Shown here: one piece after another, positions 1 through 9,033 of the stretch
How positions within the stretch are numbered: position 1 is the first letter of the stretch
Layout of the letters: every line of letters starts with the position of its first letter
Source of the DNA: an uncultured Paracoccaceae bacterium
GTDB taxonomy: Bacteria; Pseudomonadota; Alphaproteobacteria; Rhodobacterales; Rhodobacteraceae
Direction: 5' to 3'
DNA: 64,000 bases
NCBI GenBank assembly: GCA_947493145.1
Contig: CANLPZ010000002.1
Coordinates: 267,364 to 331,363 of the forward strand
Program-made: the position numbers and the translations under genes
Notes under the pieces: model-generated
The model's database searches: none
What the model saw: the letters and a program-made list of their open reading frames with translations, nothing else
What the model was told of the DNA's origin: nothing

Positions 1-1
1 T

Positions 2-385
2 TTTGGGTTCATGGTATCGCGCATGGGCGGACCGTTGGATTTTGTATCGCAATGGGCAGATCGATTGCCAGCGGCTGCGGTACAAGCAGATTTTGTAGCG
101 AAGTCAGATGGCTTCGTCACGGCGATGGACGCACGCAAGTTGGGGCACTTAGTCATTGAACTTGGCGGCGGACGGAAAACCCAGACCGACGAAATCGACA
201 TGGCGGTTGGATTGTCTGACATTATTGAAATTGGGCAAAAGGTAACCAAAGGTGATCCGATTGTTCGTATTCACGCTCAAGATCACACACAGATTGAAAT
301 GGCGAAAACGTGGTTGGCGGACGCAATTCAGGTCGATGATACGGGGCCTGCGATGCCCGAACTCATTCTTGGTAAGGTACATTAA
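2..385 (+). CDS. deoA: Thymidine phosphorylase, C-terminal part (5' end outside window)
   Basis: Only the last 127 residues are in the window; the reading frame is open from base 2, so the gene starts upstream. The protein cleaves thymidine with phosphate to thymine and deoxyribose-1-phosphate. What is visible is the C-terminal pyrimidine-nucleoside phosphorylase domain, with the family-like stretches VIELGGGR, MAVGLSDI and KGDPIVRIHA. The stop codon TAA (383-385) directly abuts the ATG of deoB, whose product converts the deoxyribose-1-phosphate made here. That operon context strongly supports the call. The family is normally about 430-440 residues, so roughly 300 residues lie outside. Confidence 0.9.
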   Translation, partial: FGFMVSRMGGPLDFVSQWADRLPAAAVQADFVAKSDGFVTAMDARKLGHLVIELGGGRKTQTDEIDMAVGLSDIIEIGQKVTKGDPIVRIHAQDHTQIEMAKTWLADAIQVDDTGPAMPELILGKVH

Positions 386-1582
386 ATGGCGCGGGCATTT
401 TTGGTTGTATTGGACAGCGTCGGGATTGGTGGTGCACCAGATGCTGCTGAATTTGGCGACGAAGGGTCGAACACATTAGGACACATTGCGCGCGAATGCG
501 CCGCAGGTCATGCCGACGAGGGGCGCAGTGGTCCGCTTCGTGTTCCAACGATGGATGCGTTGGGGTTGGGCGCGGCACTAACGCTTGCGTCTGGCGTCGC
601 AGTTGACGGCCTGTCCGACACATCAGGTGGGATGTGGGGCGCCGCGACAGAGGTTTCGATGGGCAAAGATACGCCATCTGGTCATTGGGAATTGGCCGGT
701 CTGCCCGTTCCATGGGATTGGCATTACTTCCCGACGGACGGCGCCGCGTTTTCAGATGATCTTGTGCAAAAGGTCTGTGAATTTGCAGGTGTGGACGGGA
801 TTTTGGGGAATTGCCACGCATCTGGAACCGTTGTGATTGATGACTTTGGGGCCGACCATTTACAAACTGGGCGCCCGATCTGTTACACCTCTGCCGATAG
901 CGTTTTCCAAATCGCAGCACATGAACAAAGCTTTGGGCTTGATCGCCTGTTAAAGCTTTGTGCCGACTTAGCCCCGATTTTGCACGATATGCGCGTTGGT
1001 CGTGTTATCGCGCGTCCCTTCGTGGGTGATCCCAAGACCGGATTTACCCGTACTTCAAACCGCAAAGATTTGGCGATTTTGCCCCCACAGCCGACGTTGT
1101 GTGATTGGGTGTCAGGAGCAGGTTTGCCTGTTCAATCCATCGGTAAAATCGGCGACATTTTTTCCATGCGTGGAATTGATCGCACAGTCAAAGGACCAGA
1201 TGCCGAACTGATGCAGCATTTGAACGATGCCGTTGAGAACGCCCCCGACGGCGGATTGGTTTTTGCGAATTTTGTCGAATTTGACAGCCTTTACGGTCAC
1301 CGTCGCGATGTTGCAGGATATGCGCGTCACTTGGAATGGTTCGATATTGAAATTGCTTCTGTGATCGAAAAATTGCGCAAGGATGACGTGTTGATCCTGA
1401 CCGCCGACCACGGGAATGATCCGACTTGGCATGGTACGGATCACACGCGTGAACGTGTGCCAGTTTTGGTTATTGGCGCAGGTGACAAACCACTTGGACA
1501 CATACAGTTTGCCGATGTTGCGGCAAGTATTGCAAAACATCTTGGGGTGCCTGCGCATCCCCCCGGACGGAGTTTTTTATGA
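386..1582 (+). CDS. deoB: Phosphopentomutase
   Basis: Interconverts (deoxy)ribose-1-phosphate and -5-phosphate, linking nucleoside phosphorolysis to central metabolism. At 398 residues it has the usual length of the alkaline-phosphatase-superfamily DeoB. Visible features are the N-terminal metal-binding segment VVLDSVGIGGAPDA (about residues 7-20), the phospho-threonine segment SMGKDTPSGHWE (Thr96) and the C-terminal metal-binding segment DHGNDPTWHGTDHTRE (from residue 341). It starts immediately after the deoA stop and its own stop overlaps the add start (ATGA at 1579-1582), so it is in the middle of a translationally coupled salvage operon. Confidence 0.96.
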   Translation: MARAFLVVLDSVGIGGAPDAAEFGDEGSNTLGHIARECAAGHADEGRSGPLRVPTMDALGLGAALTLASGVAVDGLSDTSGGMWGAATEVSMGKDTPSGHWELAGLPVPWDWHYFPTDGAAFSDDLVQKVCEFAGVDGILGNCHASGTVVIDDFGADHLQTGRPICYTSADSVFQIAAHEQSFGLDRLLKLCADLAPILHDMRVGRVIARPFVGDPKTGFTRTSNRKDLAILPPQPTLCDWVSGAGLPVQSIGKIGDIFSMRGIDRTVKGPDAELMQHLNDAVENAPDGGLVFANFVEFDSLYGHRRDVAGYARHLEWFDIEIASVIEKLRKDDVLILTADHGNDPTWHGTDHTRERVPVLVIGAGDKPLGHIQFADVAASIAKHLGVPAHPPGRSFL

Positions 1583-2565
1583 GCTATCAATCGTTTCCAA
1601 AAGCAGAGCTGCATTTGCATCTCGAAGGAGCGGCCCCACCACATTTTATCCGTGAGCTTGCGGGTGAAAAAGGTGTTTCCTTGGACGGTGTATTCGATGA
1701 AAACGGGGCTTATGCTTACCGCGATTTCGGCGAATTTCTGAAAGTCTACGAAGCCGCCACAGCCGCGTTGCAAAGTCCAGAAGACTTCGCACGTCTTACA
1801 ACAGCGGTATTGGAAGAATGTGCCGCGAATGGTGTTGTTTATGCGGAAACCTTTGTCTCGCCTGAATTTTGCGGTCAACGCGATATTGTTGCGTGGAAAG
1901 AATACCTTGCCGCAATGCAAGAAGCGGCTGACAAAGCGGACCGCGAATTGGGAATTACCTTGCGCGGAATTGCGACAGCTATTCGTCATGACGGGCCAGA
2001 AAAAGCCAAACAGTCAGCGTTGTGCGCTGCTGAAACTGCGGGCGATTGGATCGTGGGTTTTGGAATGGGTGGCGACGAAATGGCGGGCACGCAAAAGGAC
2101 TTTGCCTATAGTTTCGACATGGCCCGCGAGGCGGGGTTACACCTGACCACACATGCGGGTGAATGGGGCGGGCCCCAGTCGGTGCGTGATGCGATCGTTG
2201 ACTTAGGTGTGTCGCGCATTGGCCATGGTGTTCAGTCAATCCAGGACCCAACAGTGATCGACTTGATCAAAGCCCATGATGTCACGTTAGAAGTGTGTCC
2301 AGGGTCAAACATCTCGTTAAATGTTTATGACGATTGGAAAAAACATCCGATCCAACGTTTGCGCGACGCTGGCGTGAAGGTCACCGTCTCGACGGATGAC
2401 CCACCCTTTTTCCATACGACGATGACGCGTGAGTTCGATATGCTCGCCGCAACCTTTGGCTGGGCAGATGCCGATTTTGACGAAATGAACGCAAATGCAC
2501 TGGCCGCCGCATATTGCAGTCAAGCGACCAAAGACGTCATCGCAAAACGATTGGACCGATCATGA
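1579..2565 (+). CDS. add: Adenosine deaminase
   Basis: Hydrolytically deaminates adenosine and deoxyadenosine to inosine derivatives in the cytoplasm. The 328-residue TIM-barrel protein shows all the expected zinc and catalytic motifs: HLHLEG near residue 12 (His12, His14), HAGE (His192, Glu195), RIGHG (His216) and STDDPP (Asp273-Asp274). It overlaps deoB by 4 bases (ATGA) and upp by 4 bases (ATGA). Family members include adenine deaminases; the retained HAGEWGG motif and the salvage-operon setting favour adenosine as substrate, but substrate specificity cannot be settled by eye. Confidence 0.92.
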   Translation: MSYQSFPKAELHLHLEGAAPPHFIRELAGEKGVSLDGVFDENGAYAYRDFGEFLKVYEAATAALQSPEDFARLTTAVLEECAANGVVYAETFVSPEFCGQRDIVAWKEYLAAMQEAADKADRELGITLRGIATAIRHDGPEKAKQSALCAAETAGDWIVGFGMGGDEMAGTQKDFAYSFDMAREAGLHLTTHAGEWGGPQSVRDAIVDLGVSRIGHGVQSIQDPTVIDLIKAHDVTLEVCPGSNISLNVYDDWKKHPIQRLRDAGVKVTVSTDDPPFFHTTMTREFDMLAATFGWADADFDEMNANALAAAYCSQATKDVIAKRLDRS

Positions 2566-3200
2566 CCACACCGGATCATCTTACCCATGTCACGCATCCG
2601 CTAGTTCAGCACAAATTGACGATCATGCGGGACAAGGCGACCTCAACGGCGGTTTTTCGCCAGCTTTTGCGAGAGATTTCTCAGTTGCTTGCGTATGAGG
2701 TCACACGCGGACTGCCACTGACGACCAAAACGATCGAAACCCCAATGCAAGCGATGGATGCGCCGGTGTTGGACGGGAAAAAATTGGCTTTGGTGTCGAT
2801 CCTGCGTGCCGGTAACGGGTTGCTGGACGGTGTATTGGAATTGATCCCATCCGCGCGGGTTGGGTTTGTCGGCTTGTATCGTGACGAAGAGACGCTGCAA
2901 CCTGTTGAATATTATTGTAAATTACCGGATGCGATGGGGGAACGTTTGGTCATCGCAGTTGATCCAATGCTGGCGACAGGGAATTCTTCGGTTGCGGCAA
3001 TTGACCTTTTGAAACAATCGGGTGCGACCAATATTCGGTTCCTCTGCCTGCTTGCGGCACCCGAAGGGATCGCGCGTATGAAAGCGGCGCATCCGGACGT
3101 TCCGATTGTCACAGCCGCGATTGATGAAAAGTTAAACGAAAACGGTTACATCGTGCCTGGTCTGGGCGATGCGGGTGATCGTATGTTCGGGACAAAATAG
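2562..3200 (+). CDS. upp: Uracil phosphoribosyltransferase
   Basis: Makes UMP from uracil and PRPP and so captures the base released by pyrimidine nucleoside phosphorolysis. With the ATG at 2562, which overlaps the add stop as ATGA, the protein is 212 residues, the normal UPRT size (an in-frame start 48 bases upstream would lie inside add). The PRPP-binding loop [10 protein letters not shown] is at about residues 134-143, and [12 protein letters not shown] (from 79) and the C-terminal [13 protein letters not shown] segment are typical of the family. It is the last gene of the deoA-deoB-add-upp run. Confidence 0.95.
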   Translation: MTTPDHLTHVTHPLVQHKLTIMRDKATSTAVFRQLLREISQLLAYEVTRGLPLTTKTIETPMQAMDAPVLDGKKLALVSILRAGNGLLDGVLELIPSARVGFVGLYRDEETLQPVEYYCKLPDAMGERLVIAVDPMLATGNSSVAAIDLLKQSGATNIRFLCLLAAPEGIARMKAAHPDVPIVTAAIDEKLNENGYIVPGLGDAGDRMFGTK

Positions 3201-3266
3201 CCGAACAATTACTTTACTTCGTAGGTATTGTGTCGCATTCTTCCACAACATCTTGTGGGGGAACAT

Positions 3267-4490
3267 ATGCGCCGTTTTGTTGGTAAAGCCATTGTTTTTG
3301 GCATCGTTTTGGCCGCGTCTAGCGCCGTTGCGCAAAATTTAGGACGAGCGTCCGGACCAGCCGAGCTGCCACCCGCTGGATTTGGTGGGAAACAGTTCGT
3401 CGACAGTCGAGGGTGCACGTTCACACGTGCGGGTATCAATGGTCAGCCAACTTGGATTCCTTTGGTAGATCGAGCGCGCAACCAAATTTGTGGCGGATTG
3501 CCAACATTTGCTGCGCCACCTGCGTTGAAACCATTTGAATTCGCCAATGAGACAGGGAATTCAGCCACGCCCCCCGCTCCTGTGGCGGAGGCACCAAAAC
3601 CTGTCGCTACGCCGAAACCTGCCCCGAAACCCGTAATTACGGCGAAACCAAAACCCGTTGCGCCGAAACCTGCGAAAGTCGCGCCGCCAATCAAAACGAT
3701 TGCGTCGAAACCGGTGACACCGGCGCCTGCACCAAAGGTCGTCGAACCGCCGAAGCCGGCTGTACAACCTAACGTCAAACGAATTACGCGTGCCGACGTG
3801 TGTCAGGGATCAATAACGGTTAGCCCGACCTATTTGAATGCCGCGACCAATCAACCGGTGAACTGTGCAAACGGTGCAAAAATGCCGTCGCGCGTAAAGG
3901 TGAACCCGCGTCCGTTAAAGATTGTAACAGCTCCACCCGCGGCGCCAGTTGCTGCACCAAAACCACCGGTCAAGACCGTAACAAAAAACCCCGCAAAACC
4001 AGCTGCAAAGAAGCTGACGCTGGCGCAAGCATGCGCGCAGGCGACGCAATCGGGCAAAACATTCATCAACAAAGCAACAGGCAAACCAATCGTTTGCCCG
4101 CAAGCTGCACCGTCAAAAGTTGCGCTTGCACCGGTGTCGAAGCCACCCAAAGGGTTTAAACCGGTGTGGAAAGACGGACGTTTGAACCCGAACCGTGGTT
4201 TGCCGAAAACGGCGGGTGTTGTTTCGACCAAATCGGTTGCACCTGCGGCAAAGTCTACGACCGCAGGCCGTTACGTTCAGGTTGGAACATTCGGCGTTGC
4301 GTCAAACGCAAGTGCGACCGCGGCAAGACTGAAAGCAATGGGTTTGCCTGTCCGCGTGTTGCAATCCACGCGAGGTGGAAAAACGTATCGCACCGTACTT
4401 GCGGGACCTTTCACCAATTCATCGGCCTTGAATAACGGTTTGGGAAAAGCCCGTTCCGCTGGGTTTTCGGACGCCTTTGTCAGAAAATAA
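3267..4490 (+). CDS. Secreted SPOR-domain protein with a long Pro/Ala/Lys-rich linker
   Basis: A 407-residue protein that starts with a basic, hydrophobic signal peptide (MRRFVGKAIVFG..., likely cut after SSAVAQ). A purine-rich GGGGG ribosome site precedes the ATG at 3267. The N-terminal domain has paired cysteines. The middle (about residues 95-160) is a low-complexity linker built on repeats of KPVAPKP/PAPKP type. Further cysteines occur in two similar segments (ADVCQGS...PVNCANG and AQACAQA...PIVCPQA), which looks like an internal duplication. The last 74 residues (334-407) form a SPOR domain, which in known proteins binds denuded peptidoglycan at the division site. Role in the envelope is inferred; no enzyme domain is visible. 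Confidence 0.8.
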   Translation: MRRFVGKAIVFGIVLAASSAVAQNLGRASGPAELPPAGFGGKQFVDSRGCTFTRAGINGQPTWIPLVDRARNQICGGLPTFAAPPALKPFEFANETGNSATPPAPVAEAPKPVATPKPAPKPVITAKPKPVAPKPAKVAPPIKTIASKPVTPAPAPKVVEPPKPAVQPNVKRITRADVCQGSITVSPTYLNAATNQPVNCANGAKMPSRVKVNPRPLKIVTAPPAAPVAAPKPPVKTVTKNPAKPAAKKLTLAQACAQATQSGKTFINKATGKPIVCPQAAPSKVALAPVSKPPKGFKPVWKDGRLNPNRGLPKTAGVVSTKSVAPAAKSTTAGRYVQVGTFGVASNASATAARLKAMGLPVRVLQSTRGGKTYRTVLAGPFTNSSALNNGLGKARSAGFSDAFVRK

Positions 4491-4496
4491 AACCGA

Positions 4497-5516
4497 TTAG
4501 CTGCCGCAAATATTTTGCAGTTGCAGCCATTGTTCATCGGTTAGGATGGGGTTTGGCGAAGCCGTGGAATATGGGTCGGCTTCGATCAAATCCAATGTTG
4601 TTTCGCCTGAAATATCGCGTGCATAGGCATAGGGCGTCGCCGAGATCTCGGCAGATTTGAAGTTGGACAAAACGGTTTCAGTGTTGGGTTCTGGCGTATC
4701 TTCGGTGACTAATATTTCCGAATATGCACTTAACGCTTCGTCAGGAATTGCGCCCGTTGTGAGCAAACGAAATGTGTTGCGCAAACCGGATTTTTCCAAC
4801 AACGATCTGAGTTTTTGTTCCTCTGTTTGCGCGGTTTGAGCGGTCAAAACGTATCCTGCGACGACGGCAGGGTCTTCGTGATCCTCGATCAATCCTGCAT
4901 TCAGAACGATCAAATTACCGGGTAAAGACATGACCGTTTCAACGCCTGACGCAACAACAACGAATTTTCGGACCGGAACTGTTGGGATTAAACGCTGCCG
5001 AAGCTGTTCCAGCGCTTGTAAGGCAAAACCAGATCGGCAAGCTGGACCGGTGATGCGTGTCATGTTTTCAAACAATGTCTCACCAATTTCGACACGTTTG
5101 ACTTCTGGCACAACAGAAACCGTATGTGTGACGGCTGCATTTGGAAGCCAAAACATCCCCAACAACGCGACACATCCAAGGCTAAAGGCAACGGACAGCG
5201 CACGCAGGCGGCCCGGGCGTGGTCGGCGACGTGCAACGGTCTTTCGCACCTTTTCAAGTGCGTCGATCATTGTGTCGTCTTCGATTTCTAGCGTTTCCTC
5301 GTCTGTTCCGTCGGGGGAAAACACGGCGGGACGTTTGCCAACGTTTAACCGTTCCACAGCGGGCAGCGACCAATGCGCGATCGGTCGATTATTTTGATCT
5401 GATATGACCAATGTCGCGTCGCCAAACGATACGTTTACATCACGGCGCTGCGCGTCTGAATCAGACCGCCAAATGCCGCCACTTTCCAGTCTTTGATAAT
5501 CGCTTAGGGCCGTCAT
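4497..5516 (-). CDS. Membrane protein with a degenerate M48 peptidase-like domain
   Basis: A 339-residue protein converging on the SPOR gene, six bases apart. The N-terminal about 100 residues are cytoplasmic-looking and charged (RKTVARRRPRPGR before the membrane). One transmembrane segment follows at about 107-127, then a periplasmic domain. The stretch SLPGNLIVLNAGLIEDHEDP (about 197-216) resembles the LPGG...VTRGLL...ED segment that precedes the zinc motif of M48 metallopeptidases. Where HExxH should be, the sequence reads VLTAQ (223-227), so a catalytic zinc site is absent. I infer a peptidase fold kept for binding or a pseudo-enzyme role; the resemblance is by eye. Confidence 0.55.
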   Translation of the reverse strand: MTALSDYQRLESGGIWRSDSDAQRRDVNVSFGDATLVISDQNNRPIAHWSLPAVERLNVGKRPAVFSPDGTDEETLEIEDDTMIDALEKVRKTVARRRPRPGRLRALSVAFSLGCVALLGMFWLPNAAVTHTVSVVPEVKRVEIGETLFENMTRITGPACRSGFALQALEQLRQRLIPTVPVRKFVVVASGVETVMSLPGNLIVLNAGLIEDHEDPAVVAGYVLTAQTAQTEEQKLRSLLEKSGLRNTFRLLTTGAIPDEALSAYSEILVTEDTPEPNTETVLSNFKSAEISATPYAYARDISGETTLDLIEADPYSTASPNPILTDEQWLQLQNICGS

Positions 5517-5576
5517 TTAGGGCACCGGTTTTTACTGCTCGTTTGTTACGAACATGCTACTGCAAAACCGCGACAC

Positions 5577-7202
5577 TCACAATGACTTGGCTAAATTGCG
5601 CAATTCGAACTTTTGAATCTTACCTGTTGATGTTTTCGGTAGCTCTTGGAAAACGACTTTTTTCGGGGTTTTGAACCCAGCGAGCCGTTCGCGTACAAAA
5701 GCAATAATTTCAGCGGCGTCAGCTGTTTGCCCTTCTTTCAATTCGACAAAGGCACAAGGAACTTCGCCCCATTTTTCATCAGGTTTTGCAACAACGGCAC
5801 ATAAACTGACAGCGGGATGTTCCATCAATGCACTTTCAACTTCCACCGACGAGATGTTTTCGCCGCCTGAAATGATGATATCCTTGGACCTGTCTGCGAT
5901 TTGCACGTATCCATTTGGGTGTTGGACGGCGATGTCTTCGGAATGAAAATATCCACCAGAAAATGCTTTTTCGGTCGCTTCTTTGTTTTTGAGATAGCCC
6001 TTCATGACGGAATTCCCGCGAATGCAAATTTCGCCCTGTGCGGTTCCATCTGATGGTATCTGTTGCAAATCATCATCCAAAACGGAGACGTCTTCCATCA
6101 TCGGAAATGCAACGCCTTGTTGTGCTTTGATCGCGGCTTGGTCTGCGTGGGGGAGCGCATCCCATTCTGAATTCCAGACGCATTCTGTAACATGGCCATA
6201 AGTTTCGGTTAGGCCGTAAACCTGCATGACATTGAACCCAAGTTTCCCAATTGCGCCAAGTGTTGCTGGAGCAGGGGGGGCGCCAGCTGTGTAAACGTTG
6301 ATCGTGTGATCGAATTCGCGGCGGTCGCTTTCATCGGCATTTACCAACATGTTTAAAACAATCGGCGCACCGCCGAAATGCGTGACACCTTCGTCTGCGA
6401 TCGCGTTATAGATATTCGCAGCAGATACATCGCGGCAGCACACAATTTTACCGCCCAATAATGGCATCATCCACGTATGGTTCCATCCATTGCAATGAAA
6501 CATCGGCACGATTGTCAGGTACACGGGACGAAGTTGCATCTGCCAACTGACGACGGTGCCCATCGTCATTAAATAAGACCCACGGTGATGGTAAACGACG
6601 CCCTTTGGGCGGCCTGTGGTTCCAGAGGTGTAGTTCAGTGCGAGGCTTTCCCATTCATCTTGTGGCATTTGCCACGGGGCAGAGGGGTCGCCTGTTGCTA
6701 GAAAATCCTCGTATTCGATGTGTTTGCCTGAGGCCACAAGACCTGCGTTTGGATCGGCGACTTCGATAATCAGTGGGGTCGGGCCATCCATGTTCGCCAT
6801 TGCATCTGTGACCAGTGGCAGAAACTGACTGTCGACCAGAACGGCCTTCGCTTCGCCGTGTTCTAGGATATATTGGACCGTCCCAACATCCAGTCGGATG
6901 TTGATGGTATTTAATACAGCACCAGCAGCCGGAACGCCAAAATGAGCTTCTGCAAGGGCTGGGATATTTGGTAACATTGTTGCAACTACGTCGCCCGACT
7001 GAACACCCGCAGCTGTCAAAGCGCTCGCGAGCTGAGATACGCGATCATGGTATTGCGCATAAGTTTTACGATGTGATCCGTAAACAACGGCTAATTCGTT
7101 TTGAAATACCTTGGCAGCACGTTTCAGGTGACTAAGGGGCGTCAACGGAACATAGTTCGCCGCGCGTTTTTCCAATCCGGTTTCATCCGACATCCATCCC
7201 AT
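5577..7202 (-). CDS. AMP-forming acyl-CoA synthetase (DmdB-like short/medium-chain type)
   Basis: Activates a carboxylic acid to its CoA thioester through an acyl-adenylate. The 541 residues contain the ANL-superfamily motifs in order: the phosphate loop YTSGTTGRPKGVVYHH, the adenine motif QVYGLTETYG, the hinge region DRSKDIIISGGENISSVEVE and the C-terminal catalytic lysine motif PKTSTGKIQKFELR. An AGGAGG site seven bases before the ATG supports the start. Roseobacter proteins of this type are annotated as medium-chain fatty-acid CoA ligases and some act on 3-methylmercaptopropionate (DmdB). The substrate here is not determined by the sequence alone. It is monocistronic on the minus strand and divergent from the EamA transporter. 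Confidence 0.85.
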   Translation of the reverse strand: MGWMSDETGLEKRAANYVPLTPLSHLKRAAKVFQNELAVVYGSHRKTYAQYHDRVSQLASALTAAGVQSGDVVATMLPNIPALAEAHFGVPAAGAVLNTINIRLDVGTVQYILEHGEAKAVLVDSQFLPLVTDAMANMDGPTPLIIEVADPNAGLVASGKHIEYEDFLATGDPSAPWQMPQDEWESLALNYTSGTTGRPKGVVYHHRGSYLMTMGTVVSWQMQLRPVYLTIVPMFHCNGWNHTWMMPLLGGKIVCCRDVSAANIYNAIADEGVTHFGGAPIVLNMLVNADESDRREFDHTINVYTAGAPPAPATLGAIGKLGFNVMQVYGLTETYGHVTECVWNSEWDALPHADQAAIKAQQGVAFPMMEDVSVLDDDLQQIPSDGTAQGEICIRGNSVMKGYLKNKEATEKAFSGGYFHSEDIAVQHPNGYVQIADRSKDIIISGGENISSVEVESALMEHPAVSLCAVVAKPDEKWGEVPCAFVELKEGQTADAAEIIAFVRERLAGFKTPKKVVFQELPKTSTGKIQKFELRNLAKSL

Positions 7203-7287
7203 GCCACATCCTCCTACATGTCGCTAATTGACAAGACTATGCTTGCGTTGTCCTGTTTTGAAAAGAAAAGAATTTTGGGATTATAAA

Positions 7288-8196
7288 ATGTCTGTTAGCG
7301 ACAATTCATTTCCGACAGCCGGCGTATTGTGCGTTGTGGGGGGGATGATGTTTTTGGGATTTAGCGACAATTTCGTTGTCAATATTGCCGAACATGCCAG
7401 CCTTTGGCAATTTCATGCGTTTCGTGCTGCAATAATTTTACCGATGTTGGTTATCCTTTCGATTTTTGGATTGGGTGCCGTCCGACCGAAAAAGCCTCGT
7501 GCAGTTTTCGCGCGTTCCGCGTGTTTCGGGTTTGCGATGTTGATTTATTTTGGATGTTTGGCGTTTCTACCAATTTCCGAAGTGGTCGGCGCGTTATTTA
7601 GCGCGCCGATATTTGTTATGATCATTTCGGTCGTCTTCTTGGGAAAAACAGTTGGTGTACTGCGTTGGACCGCGGCATTGATTGGATTTGCTGGGATTTT
7701 GATGGTTTTGCGCCCAGACGCGGGTGCATTGACATGGGTGTCTGCTTTACCTTTGGTCGCCGCTATTTTTTATGCGATCAGCGCCGTTGCGACACGGCAA
7801 TGGTGCGATGAAGAGGACACAATCACACTACTTTTTTGGTTTTTCCTCATCGTCGGTCTATGTGGTGTTGCTGGGATGATCGCATTGCAAATGTTTCCAC
7901 AAGACGCACCAATGGGTCCTGATGGGTTCATCCTTCGCGGTTATACCGCGCCAAATTCCGCGTTTTGGCTGTGGACCTGTGTAAACGCTGTCGGGTCCAT
8001 TTTGGGGATTGGGCTTTTGACGCGCGGCTACCAAATCGGTGAAGCATCTTATGTCGCTGTATTCGAATATTCCTTAATGATCTTTGCCAGTTTTTGGGCG
8101 TTTGTTTTACGCGGCGAAATTTTGGACAATTGGGCCGTGACTGGCATTGTACTCATTATTTTTTCTGGGGCTGTTATTGCGCTGCGTACCCGTTAG
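7288..8196 (+). CDS. EamA/DMT-family inner-membrane transporter
   Basis: A 302-residue hydrophobic protein with about ten predicted membrane helices and two related halves, the layout of the drug/metabolite transporter superfamily. The first half includes the glycine-rich helix VVGGMMFLGFSDNFV; the second ends with SYVAVFEYSLMIFASFWAFV and a short basic tail (ALRTR). I chose the ATG at 7288 because the residues start at a plausible first helix; the in-frame TTG 60 bases upstream adds a charged, unlikely leader. The substrate is unknown. It is followed ten bases later by a sulfotransferase gene and may be co-transcribed with it. Confidence 0.83.
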   Translation: MSVSDNSFPTAGVLCVVGGMMFLGFSDNFVVNIAEHASLWQFHAFRAAIILPMLVILSIFGLGAVRPKKPRAVFARSACFGFAMLIYFGCLAFLPISEVVGALFSAPIFVMIISVVFLGKTVGVLRWTAALIGFAGILMVLRPDAGALTWVSALPLVAAIFYAISAVATRQWCDEEDTITLLFWFFLIVGLCGVAGMIALQMFPQDAPMGPDGFILRGYTAPNSAFWLWTCVNAVGSILGIGLLTRGYQIGEASYVAVFEYSLMIFASFWAFVLRGEILDNWAVTGIVLIIFSGAVIALRTR

Positions 8197-8205
8197 GATC
8201 GCGGT

Positions 8206-8853
8206 ATGATCATTTCGCGCGGCCGCAATTACATATTTGTTCACAGTCCCAAAACCGGTGGTACAGCACTGTCACTTGCATTGGAAAACCGTGCGATGGC
8301 GGACGATATTTTAATCGGAGATACACCAAAGGCGGTGAAACGTCGAAAGCGATTAAAGTCACTGACGCCAAATGGGCGGCTTTGGAAACATTCCACGCTG
8401 GCCGATATCGAGGGCATCCTGACCAAAGATGAAATTGCGGATATGCTGGTCGTAACATTGGTGCGTAATCCATGGGACAGAATGGTGAGTTATTACCACT
8501 GGCTGCGCGAACAAAACTTTGATCACGACGCTGTTGCACGGGCCAAAACATTAGACTTCACTGATTTTATTTTGGACCCATTTATCGATGCCTCAATGCG
8601 ATCGTCGCCTTTCACCAGCTATGTCACAACGTCCGATGGGGTCGATCACGGCGATATTTTTATCCGATTAGAACACTTGGATCGGGATGTTGAAGCTTTC
8701 GAAGATCACCTTGGGTTTTCATTAGAAATCCCAATCGCGAACCAATCGAAACGGGAAAAGGGGTATCAAGGGTATTTCACCCCAGCGACACGGGATGCCG
8801 TTGCGGATTACTGCGCTGCGGATATCGAACGCTTTGGATACCGCTTCGACTGA
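8206..8853 (+). CDS. Sulfotransferase-family protein
   Basis: A 215-residue protein with the two PAPS-binding elements of cytosolic/Golgi-type sulfotransferases: the 5'-phosphosulfate loop HSPKTGGTAL (residues 13-22) and the 3'-phosphate element VRNPWDRMVSYYHW (from residue 86). Length and the K-T-G-G-T loop match the bacterial sulfotransferase family 2 group, whose members sulfate carbohydrates or lipids using PAPS. The acceptor is unknown. The gene lies directly behind the EamA transporter with a nine-base gap, so a shared transcript is likely. No signal peptide is visible. Confidence 0.8.
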   Translation: MIISRGRNYIFVHSPKTGGTALSLALENRAMADDILIGDTPKAVKRRKRLKSLTPNGRLWKHSTLADIEGILTKDEIADMLVVTLVRNPWDRMVSYYHWLREQNFDHDAVARAKTLDFTDFILDPFIDASMRSSPFTSYVTTSDGVDHGDIFIRLEHLDRDVEAFEDHLGFSLEIPIANQSKREKGYQGYFTPATRDAVADYCAADIERFGYRFD

Positions 8854-8955
8854 CCTATTGTTTCGGATTTAAGTCAAATTTTTTGTTTTTTTGCCCACTG
8901 TCATGACCTTGGCGTCAATGCCCCAAATTAACCTCAATCTTACCCAAGGTCCGAC

Positions 8956-9033
8956 ATGGGAATCGCCGCAACTGTGTTTGCTGCTTATGGAGCTCCAACA
9001 AATGAGGGCTTCGAAAAGAATGGGGAAAAATAA
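8956..9033 (+). CDS. Possible 25-residue upstream ORF coupled to the Hint gene
   Basis: A short ORF, ATG at 8956 to TAA at 9031-9033, whose stop codon is immediately followed by the ATG of the Hint-domain gene. An AAGG ribosome site lies about seven bases before its ATG. The peptide begins MGIAATVFAAYGAP and ends with a charged tail. It could be a real small gene, a translational-coupling leader, or the old N-terminus of the Hint protein separated by a mutation. Evidence is position and ribosome site only. Confidence 0.3.
   Translation: MGIAATVFAAYGAPTNEGFEKNGEK

Noticed and set aside
363..920. 185-residue ORF on the minus strand opposite deoB
   Set aside because: It is an antisense shadow of the well-supported deoB frame, with no ribosome site or family feature.
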